Assembly (NCBI RefSeq): GCF_019400745.1
Contig: NZ_WJIB01000023.1
Coordinates: 1-64,000 of the forward strand
Origin: Cohnella sp. CFH 77786
Lineage (GTDB): Bacteria > Bacillota > Bacilli > Paenibacillales > Paenibacillaceae
Direction: 5' to 3'
Length of the DNA stretch: 64,000 bases
The notes under the pieces are model-generated. The model was given only the letters and a program-made list of their open reading frames with translations, was not told where the DNA came from and searched no databases. Each line of letters begins with the position of its first letter. Within the stretch, counting starts at the first letter, position 1. Positions 1 to 6,948 of the stretch are shown here, in pieces. The translations under genes were made by a program, and so were the position numbers.

Positions 1-18
1 GATCAAACTCTCCATAAA
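1..18 (-). rRNA. rrs: 16S rRNA gene, 5' end only
   Basis: Read on the minus strand, bases 18 to 1 are TTTATGGAGAGTTTGATC, the conserved start of bacterial 16S rRNA (the 27F primer site lies here). The rest of the gene lies to the left of the window. The boxA-like leader and two strong tandem promoters that follow support an rRNA operon reading leftwards. Confidence 0.9.
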
Positions 19-102
19 GGTAAAACCTTATTGAAGAGCCGTGATGGCTCAAAAGTTAAAGCTGGTTTTTCGAACCGAAGTCCGAATCCGTATTACGCTC
101 GA

Positions 103-123
103 TGTTCAGTTTTCAAGGAGCAA
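103..123 (-). promoter_or_regulatory. rrn leader boxA-like antitermination element
   Basis: The minus strand reads TTGCTCCTTGAAAACTGAAC, close to the Bacillales boxA-type element (TGCTCTTTGAAAACT) in rRNA leaders and 16S-23S spacers, where Nus factors load. It lies about 85 nt upstream of the 16S 5' end, between promoter P2 and the gene. Confidence 0.6.
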
Positions 124-167
124 TTCGTTGTGCTTGTCCGCCTCGCCGAAAGCGAAGCAGGAATTAC

Positions 168-196
168 ATCATAACGCTTCGGCAACTCGTTTGCAA
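168..196 (-). promoter_or_regulatory. rRNA operon promoter P2 (proximal)
   Basis: On the minus strand a -35 box TTGCAA (191-196) is followed by a 17-bp spacer and a -10 box TATGAT (168-173). The same -10 and the same flanking word GTAATTCCTGC recur in the upstream promoter, so the two look like tandem duplicates, as is usual for Bacillales rrn operons. Confidence 0.75.
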
Positions 197-264
197 CCCT
201 CAATTTCTTCCAGATCGCATTCCCCGTTGCTCGACTGCACCGTTTCGACCGACGCAGGAATTAC

Positions 265-293
265 ATCATACCTCGAACACGATTGCTATGCAA
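265..293 (-). promoter_or_regulatory. rRNA operon promoter P1 (distal)
   Basis: On the minus strand a -35 box TTGCAT (288-293), a 17-bp spacer and a -10 box TATGAT (265-270) lie 97 bp upstream of P2. The -35 is only about 25 bp beyond the stop codon of the MMPL gene, with no terminator visible between them, so read-through from that gene would enter the rrn operon. Confidence 0.75.
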
Positions 294-317
294 CCGGAAA
301 TTTCTTCCACGGATATG

Positions 318-2528
318 CTACCTGCCCAAAGCCGGGGCCCACCAGTTCGCCCGTCCGAGGAGCTTCATTAAAGCAGGCACGACGATCACCCGAATAAACG
401 TGGCGTCGATGAAAATCGCGCTGAACAAGCCGACGCCGAGCGCCTTCGTGATCTCGATGTCCGTAAAGACGAAGGAGCCGACGACGACGATCAGGATGAA
501 CGCGGCGCTCGTGATGAGCCCGCCCGTTTTCGTCAGTCCGGCGGCCGTGCTCTTCTCGTTGTCCCCCGTTTTCTCGTATTCCTCTTTGATCCGGGAGATC
601 AAGAACACCTCGTAATCCATCGAGATACCGAACACGACGCAGAAAATGGTGACGGGCAAAACGACGCTTACGTATCCGATCGAAGTGATGTGCAGCAAAT
701 GGGCCAAGTGCCCTTCCTGGAACACGATCACGACGATGCCCAAGCTGGCCCCAAGGCTCAGCACGTTCATCAGAACGGCTTTCAGCGGCAGAAGCAGGGA
801 ACGGAACGCCGCGAACAGAACCAGATAAGTGATCGCCATCACGAAACCGACCATGGAAGGAAGTCCCTTGTTGATCCGGTCGATAATGTCGACCCGGTTA
901 GCCGCCATACCCGTTACGTGCGCCTTCAAGTTGCCGGCGTCCTCCCCGCGCAGCCTTCGGACTAAGCTTTCGGTTTCGGCCGATTCGAAGTCCCAATGGG
1001 GCACAACCGTAAGAAGCGCGGAGCGGCCCCTGGCCAGCCCTTGATCCTCAAACCGTTTTCTTGCCGCCGCATCCTGTAACAAAGCTCCGGTCTTCTCCGG
1101 AGAAAGGTTCCCGAGCAAGGTCGCATAGCTTCTGACTTTATCCACGCCGTGGAGCGACCGAATCCGCTCGGTATACGCCTGAATGTCTCGAATCGTCCGA
1201 ACGTCCCATACGGAAGCCGGACTTTCCAGCACGATTTGGATGGGGGCCGCTTCCCGAACGTCGTACGTTTCCTTCAACAAATCGGAGCCTTGCCTCGATT
1301 CGTACGAAGGAGGCAGCACCTCCGCGTTCGGAACGCCGAGCTTCATGCCGCCAACCGGCAACATGAGAAGGATCAGCCCGCCGCTCATCAGCGAGGCGAG
1401 AACGACCGGCCTTTTCATCACCGTAAAAGCGATGCGTTCCCATGTTTGGGACGTCTGGCGTCTGCGCTGAAGGGCGGGAAAAAGGGGAAACCGGTTGATC
1501 CCATGGCCGATGATCCCGAGAAGCGCCAGCAACAGCGTATTGGAAAAAAGCACCGACGTCAGCACGACGAGAACCCCGCCCAAGCTCAGGGAGCGCATGA
1601 CCGGCAAGTCGATGAACAGCATCCCGAGCATGCCGATCAACACGGCAAAACCCGAGAAAAAAATCGATTTGCCCGCCATCTGGCAAGTCCTTGCCACGGC
1701 CGTGCTGACCGCCCGCTGCCGAACGAGCTCCTCGCGGTAACGGCTGACGACGAACAAAGCATAATCGATGCCGACCGCAAGTCCCACCATCGTCACCATG
1801 TTCGGCATGAAATTGGACAAGGAATATTTTTCGGCGATAAAATAAGAAGCTCCGAGCGTGCACGAGACGCTCATGACTCCGACGATCAACGGGAGAATGG
1901 CCGCTCCCACCGTGCCGAATATGAGCAGCAGCACGACCAGGGCAATCGGCAGACCCAGCATTTCCGACTTCGACAAATCCTTTTTCGTCGCTTGTTGAAT
2001 GTCATACAGGGTAGCCGTGGCCCCGTCGACGAACACCTTCATATCCTTCGGCGGATGAATCAGATTCCGCACCGACGGATACTTGTCGACCGCGGCGAAA
2101 GTGTCCAAAGACATTTCGACATGGACGGACTGCACGCCCGTCCGATTGGAGGTGCGCGGCGTCTCGTTGACCGAAATCCTTCTGACGTAAGGCAGCCTCC
2201 GAAGCGGATCCAATGAGGTCAAAATGTCGGAGATCGCGCGCGGTTCCGTCAAATCCAGCTTGTCGCTCGTGTACACCACGGTCACGGCGGAGGGGGCCAC
2301 CCCTAACCGGTCCTGCAGCAAGCTAAAGCCGCGGTCGGACTCGCTTCCCCGGGGGGCAAAGCCATTATCTTTGAGCAGGTCCGGCAACTGTTTTGCATAC
2401 GTACCCAAACCGATGAAAAGCGCGGCGCAAACCGCAACGACGACCCATCGGTAACGATGCATGGCATAGCCCCAACGCCAGAAAAAACCTTTCCCGTCCC
2501 GTTTGCTCACCAATCCGCCCAACCCCAT
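318..2528 (-). CDS. MMPL/RND-superfamily membrane transporter (YdfJ-like)
   Basis: 736 aa. The layout is the MmpL/YdfJ one: an N-terminal transmembrane helix, a large extracytoplasmic loop (about 60-185), a block of five helices (about 190-345), a second loop and a second block of helices (about 550-720), giving two MMPL halves. Visible motifs include GIDYALFVVSRYREE in the first half and GISMDYEVFLISRIKEEY in the second, whose paired Asp/Tyr positions are typical of the proton-relay helix of the family. Such proteins export lipids or drugs by proton antiport; the substrate here is unknown. Start ATG with a weak GGAAA ribosome-binding site. It stands alone upstream of the rrn promoters. Confidence 0.88.
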   Translation of the reverse strand: MGLGGLVSKRDGKGFFWRWGYAMHRYRWVVVAVCAALFIGLGTYAKQLPDLLKDNGFAPRGSESDRGFSLLQDRLGVAPSAVTVVYTSDKLDLTEPRAISDILTSLDPLRRLPYVRRISVNETPRTSNRTGVQSVHVEMSLDTFAAVDKYPSVRNLIHPPKDMKVFVDGATATLYDIQQATKKDLSKSEMLGLPIALVVLLLIFGTVGAAILPLIVGVMSVSCTLGASYFIAEKYSLSNFMPNMVTMVGLAVGIDYALFVVSRYREELVRQRAVSTAVARTCQMAGKSIFFSGFAVLIGMLGMLFIDLPVMRSLSLGGVLVVLTSVLFSNTLLLALLGIIGHGINRFPLFPALQRRRQTSQTWERIAFTVMKRPVVLASLMSGGLILLMLPVGGMKLGVPNAEVLPPSYESRQGSDLLKETYDVREAAPIQIVLESPASVWDVRTIRDIQAYTERIRSLHGVDKVRSYATLLGNLSPEKTGALLQDAAARKRFEDQGLARGRSALLTVVPHWDFESAETESLVRRLRGEDAGNLKAHVTGMAANRVDIIDRINKGLPSMVGFVMAITYLVLFAAFRSLLLPLKAVLMNVLSLGASLGIVVIVFQEGHLAHLLHITSIGYVSVVLPVTIFCVVFGISMDYEVFLISRIKEEYEKTGDNEKSTAAGLTKTGGLITSAAFILIVVVGSFVFTDIEITKALGVGLFSAIFIDATFIRVIVVPALMKLLGRANWWAPALGR

Positions 2529-2617
2529 TTTCCAAACCCAGTGTGCTCTTATCCTTCGCCGAAACCGAGTCGGTATGCACGATTTCGCAAATCCCTTGAT
2601 TTCTCAGAAGAATGGCA

Positions 2618-2647
2618 TTGACAGCGTTCAATCCGCTATGCTAATAT
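2618..2647 (+). promoter_or_regulatory. Promoter of the tRNA-Ala gene
   Basis: A perfect -35 TTGACA (2618-2623) and a -10 TAATAT (2642-2647) are separated by 18 bp, about 20 bp before the tRNA 5' end. It lies in the gap divergent from the MMPL gene. Confidence 0.65.
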
Positions 2648-2666
2648 CATTTTTGTCGTCCGATAC

Positions 2667-2742
2667 GGGGCCATAGCTCAGCTGGGAGAGCGCATCGCTG
2701 GCAGCGATGAGGTCAGGGGTTCGATCCCCCTTGGCTCCACCA
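2667..2742 (+). tRNA. tRNA-Ala (anticodon GGC)
   Basis: 76 nt. It folds into the standard cloverleaf: acceptor GGGGCCA with TGGCTCC (one G-U pair), D arm GCTC/GAGC, anticodon stem CATCG/CGATG with loop CTGGCAG giving anticodon GGC, variable AGGTC, and T arm AGGGG/CCCCT with loop TTCGATC. The CCA end is encoded. It decodes GCC/GCU alanine codons. A terminator follows at once, but the 3' 19 nt are repeated twice further downstream. Confidence 0.96.
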
Positions 2743-3211
2743 AAACGATAATTCAAACCACTTCGTTCTGAAGTGGTTTTTCTGTTTTGGTGGACTGCCA
2801 AGGGGGAGCGAACCCCAGGATAGGGGGACGTTCCGCGCGGAGGGAGTGCTGAAAAGCTTCATTGAATAACTTCAACGGACGAGCACGGCATCGAAATCTA
2901 CCGCTGCGATCTTCTTCATCGAATCCGCTTCGTCAGCAAATTTGATCAAGATTTCGTTATCCCCCTTGGCTCCACCAAAACCATAATTCAAACCGCTTCA
3001 TTCTGAAGTGGTTTTTCTGTTTTGGTGGACTGCCAAGGGGGAGCGAACCCTTGGATAGGGGGACGTTCCGCGCGGAGGGAGTGCTGAAAAGCTTCATCGC
3101 ATAACTTCAACGGACGAGCACGGCATCGAAATCTACCGCTGCGATCTTCTTCATCGAATCCGCTTCGTCAGCAATTTGATCAAGATTTTGTTATCCCCCT
3201 TGGCTCCACCA
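2724..3211 (+). repeat. Two tandem 235-bp units carrying the tRNA-Ala 3' tail, plus a third tail copy
   Basis: Unit 1 (2724-2958) and unit 2 (2959-3192) are roughly 95% identical by eye. Each begins inside the T arm of tRNA-Ala with ATCCCCCTTGGCTCCACCA, and the same 19 bases recur at 3193-3211, giving three direct copies. Each unit also holds the terminator hairpin and an imperfect inverted copy of the tRNA tail (GGTGGACTGCCAAGGGGG, from about 2790 and 3024), so tail and inverted tail can form a long stem around the terminator. On the minus strand unit 1 has an open stretch ending in VDFDAVLVR-stop, possibly a gene tail carried by the duplication. Unit 2 breaks it with a 1-bp deletion. Confidence 0.85.
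2756..2783 (+). terminator. Rho-independent terminator of tRNA-Ala
   Basis: Stem AACCACTTC (2756-2764) with GAAGTGGTT (2770-2778), loop GTTCT, then a T-rich tail. A second copy with one G-U pair lies at about 2989-3018 in repeat unit 2. Confidence 0.8.
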
Positions 3212-3223
3212 TACTTGAATGAT

Positions 3224-3250
3224 AAACACGCCGAGTCAGGCGTGTTTTTT
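3224..3250 (+). terminator. Rho-independent terminator after the third tRNA-tail copy
   Basis: Stem AAACACGCC (3224-3232), loop GAGTCA, and GGCGTGTTT running into six T. It sits 12 bp after the last tRNA-tail copy, so it may be the original terminator of the tRNA gene before the duplications were inserted. From here to 3462 I see no gene. Confidence 0.75.
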
Positions 3251-3462
3251 GGCGTTCTAAATGGCTCGAGATGCCTCATCTTGGCGCACTCATCGTCCCT
3301 TGTCATGTATTCAAGTGACACGGGGCATGAAATTTCATGACCAGTCATATGACAGGACTCACTTGTTAACCCACCCTCGGTTGCCGTAAATTGGTAATTA
3401 GGTGATACAAATTGTATCCTTTAAACTTCTCATTGCATTCATTTGTAAGGAGGATTGATGAA

Positions 3463-4641
3463 ATGTCGGGTTTACCAGGCAGTAGCAGGAGATCCGCGCG
3501 CAGATTGGCAGCAGCGCTGCTGTCCTTCGTTCTGATGTATCCTGCTCTCCAGCAGACTGCGCACGCCAACCCCGCCCCGGGAGAGATCGGACTGGAGTAT
3601 GATTCCTATGCCGTGTCGGAAAACGAAGGCTATGTTTACCTGTCAGTCATCAGGTACAACGGCTCCGACGGCGAAGTTGCCGTCGATTACACCACAAGCG
3701 ACGGCACGGCAAGCGGCGGCAGCGACTATGAGACGGCCGGCGGCACGCTCACGTTCGCGGCGGGCGAAACGTCGAAGACGATCTCGGTACCGATCTACAA
3801 TGATACCGACACGGAAGGCGACGAGAGTTTCACGGTCACGCTCGGCAATCCGACGAACGGGGCGACGCTTGGAACGATCACCGGCTCGAACGTCTCGATC
3901 GTGGACGACGACACCTGGATTCCGGATCCGCCGGGACAGCTGCAGTTGGATACGGCATCGGCCACGGTCGATGAGGGCGGCAGCTTCGTCTCCCTGTTGG
4001 TGACGCGCACGAGCGGAGCGGGCGGCACGGTGACGGTCGACTACGGCGTCGGGGGCGGCAGCGCGTCGGAGGGCTCGGATTTCACCGGCACCTCAGGGTC
4101 ACTCACGTTCGCGGAAGGAGAAACGTGGAAGACGATCGAGGTGCCGATTCTCGATGACGCCGAATACGAGGGTAATGAGAATTTCACGGTATCGCTGTTT
4201 AACGCGACAGGCGGTGCCTCGCTGGGGACAATCACGAGCGCGGTCGTCACCATCACGGACAACGATCCTTACGTGGAGCCGGAAGGACGAGCGGTTTTCG
4301 TTGATCGTATCGTGAAAACGGAGGAAAATAGCGGCATCGTAACCGTTACCGTTATCCGCAAAGGCGGAAGCGCCGGGATCCTGAAAATTCGGTATGAGAC
4401 CGCTGACGGGAGCGCGATCGCGGGTGAGGACTACACCGCGGCGGAGGGAACGCTTGCTTTTGCCGACGGAGAAACGGTGAAAACAATCGAAATCCAGATA
4501 AAAGAAGACTCAAAACAGGAGCGGAAAGAGACCTTTCAAGTTCGGATCTGGAATGCTAGTTTCGCGGGCGGCGATTTCGCACGGGAGGCCCGCAATACCG
4601 CGGAGATCACCATTAACGATAACGACGGCCGGCATCGGTAG
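3463..4641 (+). CDS. Secreted protein with three Calx-beta domains
   Basis: 392 aa from ATG 3463, chosen because AAGGAGG sits 9 nt upstream; an earlier in-frame ATG at 3412 has no such site. Residues 1-35 form a signal peptide: basic RRSARR, a hydrophobic stretch, then a likely AHA cleavage site. Three Calx-beta repeats follow (about 38-140, 145-255 and 265-385). Each shows the family pattern: a V-x-E start, a DYTT- or YETADGSA-like strand, GSDY/GEDYTAAEGTL, FAxGE(T)xKTI, and a closing ITDNDP-type acidic turn that binds calcium. No enzyme domain and no cell-wall anchor is visible. It is probably a calcium-stabilised extracellular or adhesive protein. The role is unknown. Confidence 0.85.
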   Translation: MSGLPGSSRRSARRLAAALLSFVLMYPALQQTAHANPAPGEIGLEYDSYAVSENEGYVYLSVIRYNGSDGEVAVDYTTSDGTASGGSDYETAGGTLTFAAGETSKTISVPIYNDTDTEGDESFTVTLGNPTNGATLGTITGSNVSIVDDDTWIPDPPGQLQLDTASATVDEGGSFVSLLVTRTSGAGGTVTVDYGVGGGSASEGSDFTGTSGSLTFAEGETWKTIEVPILDDAEYEGNENFTVSLFNATGGASLGTITSAVVTITDNDPYVEPEGRAVFVDRIVKTEENSGIVTVTVIRKGGSAGILKIRYETADGSAIAGEDYTAAEGTLAFADGETVKTIEIQIKEDSKQERKETFQVRIWNASFAGGDFAREARNTAEITINDNDGRHR

Positions 4642-4667
4642 CTGGACGGAAAACAAGCGGCATGAGC

Positions 4668-4702
4668 CGACAGCCTGTTGGGAAATCCTCAACAGGCTGT
4701 CG
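4668..4702 (+). terminator. Perfect 13-bp stem-loop after the Calx-beta gene
   Basis: CGACAGCCTGTTG (4668-4680) pairs perfectly with CAACAGGCTGTCG (4690-4702) around a 9-nt loop. No run of T follows on either strand, so termination is likely but not certain. Its right arm overlaps the end of the VOC remnant. Confidence 0.5.
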
Positions 4703-4868
4703 ACGTTTGGGCCGGCATATGCAAGTGAACGCTTATTTCTCGTTCATCTCGATCGGCAAATCCTCGGATCGGCTCCGTCTCCACGTTCCGATCCCGCAAT
4801 CGTTTCACGGCGTCTTCCACATCGTTTGCCTCGAACGCCAAATGCCTCCCTGATGCTTCCTTCGCCAA
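4689..4868 (-). pseudogene. Remnant of a VOC/glyoxalase-family protein (C-terminal end)
   Basis: Only the last 59 residues of the minus frame look like protein, with GRHLAFEANDVEDAVKRLRD and a following short strand, the usual VOC pattern (GRHLAFxVDDVxxAVxxLRxxG). The preceding residues of this open frame do not resemble the family, so the N-terminal two thirds are gone or out of frame. Just upstream another minus frame (about 4879-5075) ends in GDRLVFYSDSSDRVLLRVDL, which may be a tail of yet another gene that I could not identify. The whole 4.7-5.6 kb stretch looks like decayed DNA. Confidence 0.5.
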
Positions 4869-5049
4869 ACGGATCTCATCATTCCAGATCGACGCGAAGC
4901 AGTACGCGATCGGAGCTGTCCGAATAGAAAACCAGCCGGTCACCTGTCGATTCGATTCGGGGCGGCCGATTCCACGCTTCGCGATCGGAACCGGGCTGCC
5001 CGTATACGGCAGTCGCCAACCAGCCAACCCCCGGGTTCAAGCTTGCCGT

Positions 5050-5612
5050 CACCGTGGGAATGACCGTGCGGGACCGCATCAGATTCGTGTTCGCGTTCGG
5101 ATATCTCGATCCGCTTTGATCCTCAGTCCGGGGACATGCTCCGGGCGGACGGAGGGCAAGGCTTCGGCCCCGATTCCGCCTGGAGTCGCGGGCAGGCTTG
5201 GGCGCTATACGGCATGGCCAACATTTACAAGCATACCGGAGAGGTCCGTTATCTCGAAGCGGCCCAAAGATCGGAAGACCTGATCCCTTACTGGGATTTC
5301 CGCTTGCCTGAGCTGGAGGGGCAGCCCCGGGACACGTCCGCGGCCGCCATTGCGGCATCCGGACTGCTGGAATTGGCCGAGTCCTGTTCCGCTCCAGTAG
5401 GCCGCACGTTCCGGACGGCCGCCGAGAGGATTTTATCGGCATTGACGGAACGGCATTCCGCCCTGGACCGCAAAGACCTCTTCGCCTTGTTGACCGAGGG
5501 CACCGGCCATGTTCCGGAAAACAAAAACATCCATGTTTCGTTGATTTACGGCGATTACTTCTATCTCGAGGCCGTTGCGAAACTGGCTGGATGGAACCGC
5601 AGGTTCTTCTAG
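5050..5612 (+). pseudogene. Truncated GH88 unsaturated glucuronyl/rhamnogalacturonyl hydrolase (C-terminal half)
   Basis: The frame SIRFDPQSGDM...GFGPDSAWSRGQAWALYG continues to ...PENKNIHVSLIYGDYFYLEAVAKLAGW and a stop at 5612. This is the second half of a GH88 enzyme; SAWSRGQAW and IYGDYFYLEA are family hallmarks. GH88 enzymes remove 4,5-unsaturated uronic acids left by polysaccharide lyases. The family is usually about 360-380 aa, so roughly half is missing, including the N-terminal catalytic Asp region. A stop lies in frame near 5040, and a frame change near 5110 is likely. The left edge is approximate. No ribosome-binding site precedes the remaining frame. Confidence 0.7.
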
Positions 5613-5631
5613 CACCGTGCAACTCGTGAAG

Positions 5632-5675
5632 AAGGGGCAGTCTATCGGTCTCCCGGCCGAATGACTGCCCCTTTG
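5632..5675. terminator. Bidirectional terminator between the GH88 remnant and the WYL regulator
   Basis: AAGGGGCAGT (5632-5641) pairs with ACTGCCCCTT (5664-5673). The two genes converge here. The loop is long (22 nt), with short T-rich tails on both strands. Confidence 0.55.
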
Positions 5676-5680
5676 TTCCG

Positions 5681-6658
5681 TTAAGGACGGTATTTCCCCA
5701 GCATCTCCTCAAGCGTCCTTCTCATCTCCGACAGCAATACCGGCGGCCCTTGCACGGTCGCCTCCGGCCCCAATCCGATGAAAAACCGGACGAAGTACGG
5801 AATTTCGCGTCTCGGAACGCTGCCGTCCAGACGCCCCGTGCCATCCTCCCTAACGACCAGCGCCGGGCCCGCGCAATCCTGAAAGCTCGAGACGCAGTGC
5901 CATAGCTCCGTCTCGCACCTGCGAACCCCTTGCCTGCTCAGCTCCGCTTGAATCCGGACAAGCTCCTGCTCTTCCTGCGCCAGAGCCACCCGATTTCCGA
6001 GATGGATGTGCCGGAGATCCTTCGGTTCCGATCCGCCTTGACCATGAACGGCGGATTGGATCCGGTCGCAGCGGAACAATCGGTAATCTCCCCGCAGGAA
6101 GCAATAGGCCGGGCAATACCACAATCCGTTGTTGGCGTAGATTCCGATCGGCTGGATTTCCCGCTTCGACGTTCCTTCGCCCGACTCGTATTCGATGAGC
6201 AGCACTTTCTGATGGACGGCCGCGTCGAGCAGGACCGGCAAATACGGCGAGTGCACGTGCCGGACCGGCGTTTCGAAGTCGACCCGGTTTTTCATTTGGT
6301 CGATGCGGTCGCGGACGTCCCCCGGCATATAGCGGTAAAACTTCCCCAGCGCCGACGATATTTCGGTTTCGAACGGCAAATCCGCGTAATGGCGCAACGC
6401 GTGGCTCGCGAAGAACATCGCCGCCGCCTCCTCCTCCGTGAACGCGATGGGAGGCAGCACCCTTTCGTTCAGCACCTGGTACCCTCCGTGGGGACCGACT
6501 TCCGAATAGAGCGGAACGCCGAGCTCGCTTAACTCCTGCAAATCCCGCAGAATCGTTCTCTCCGACACGCCGAACTCGTGCGCAAGCTCCCGGACTTTGA
6601 ACCTGCGTTTGCGGTTGACGGTCATCATCAGCTCCATCAGCCGTTTCGATTTGGACAA
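5681..6658 (-). CDS. HTH-WYL domain transcriptional regulator (DeoR/YobV-like)
   Basis: 325 aa. Residues 1-60 form an HTH_11 winged helix (FKVRELAHEFGVSERTILRDLQELSELGVPLYSE), and a WYL domain occupies about 135-215, with KREIQPIGIYANNGLWYCPAYC as the WYL-type strand. A WCX-like C-terminal part follows. WYL proteins bind a small effector or a nucleic-acid ligand and usually regulate neighbouring genes. Start is TTG 6658 with GAGGG 6-7 nt upstream. Its natural target cannot be named: the gene is convergent with a GH88 remnant and is preceded on the same strand by GH78. A 17-bp palindrome just upstream suggests self-regulation. Confidence 0.85.
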   Translation of the reverse strand: MSKSKRLMELMMTVNRKRRFKVRELAHEFGVSERTILRDLQELSELGVPLYSEVGPHGGYQVLNERVLPPIAFTEEEAAAMFFASHALRHYADLPFETEISSALGKFYRYMPGDVRDRIDQMKNRVDFETPVRHVHSPYLPVLLDAAVHQKVLLIEYESGEGTSKREIQPIGIYANNGLWYCPAYCFLRGDYRLFRCDRIQSAVHGQGGSEPKDLRHIHLGNRVALAQEEQELVRIQAELSRQGVRRCETELWHCVSSFQDCAGPALVVREDGTGRLDGSVPRREIPYFVRFFIGLGPEATVQGPPVLLSEMRRTLEEMLGKYRP

Positions 6659-6684
6659 GCGGATCCCTCGTTTTTGTCGGGTTT

Positions 6685-6701
6685 ATGACAATTGTTGTCA
6701 T
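6685..6701. promoter_or_regulatory. Palindromic operator upstream of the WYL regulator
   Basis: ATGACAA-TTG-TTGTCAT is a perfect 7-bp inverted repeat around 3 nt, 27 bp before the WYL start codon. It is a likely regulator binding site. In the rest of the gap (6702-6948) I see no gene and no clear terminator. Confidence 0.45.
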
Positions 6702-6948
6702 CATTATCGACTACAATCGCATTGAAGTCCAGCGGAACGAAGAAATCCAAAACAAAGCCGGTTGTTTGTCGGTTCCGGCCGGCTGCACACGGTTCGCACC
6801 CGCTCCGTGTTCTCCGCCGGCATGATGCGTACTTGTTTCCGAAGCCGCGCCAGGTTCAAGGGTTATCGATGACGGAAAAACGAAAATCAAACGGCGCCCG
6901 ATCACCGGAAAATCTTCCGGCAATCGAACGCCATATTCGTTCGAGGCT

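Noticed and set aside
318-615. Plus-strand small genes at the left edge (41-397, 102-371, 283-615)
   Set aside because: They cover the rrn promoter/leader region and the 3' end of the MMPL gene, with no ribosome-binding sites and no protein-like composition.
1149-2216. Long plus-strand open frame (355 codons) opposite the MMPL gene
   Set aside because: Arg/His-rich composition, no ribosome-binding site, and the opposite frame encodes an unmistakable transporter. Similar GC-driven shadows lie opposite GH78 (7600-8955), uxaA (14013-15374), GH4 (19832-21127) and polA (40119-41648).
2959-3211. Second and third tRNA-Ala genes
   Set aside because: Only the last 19 nt of the tRNA are repeated; no D or anticodon arm precedes them, so they cannot be tRNAs.
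5136-5612. Intact short GH88-like gene
   Set aside because: Lacks the N-terminal half with the catalytic Asp, has no ribosome-binding site, and homologous sequence continues upstream of the ATG into a stop.
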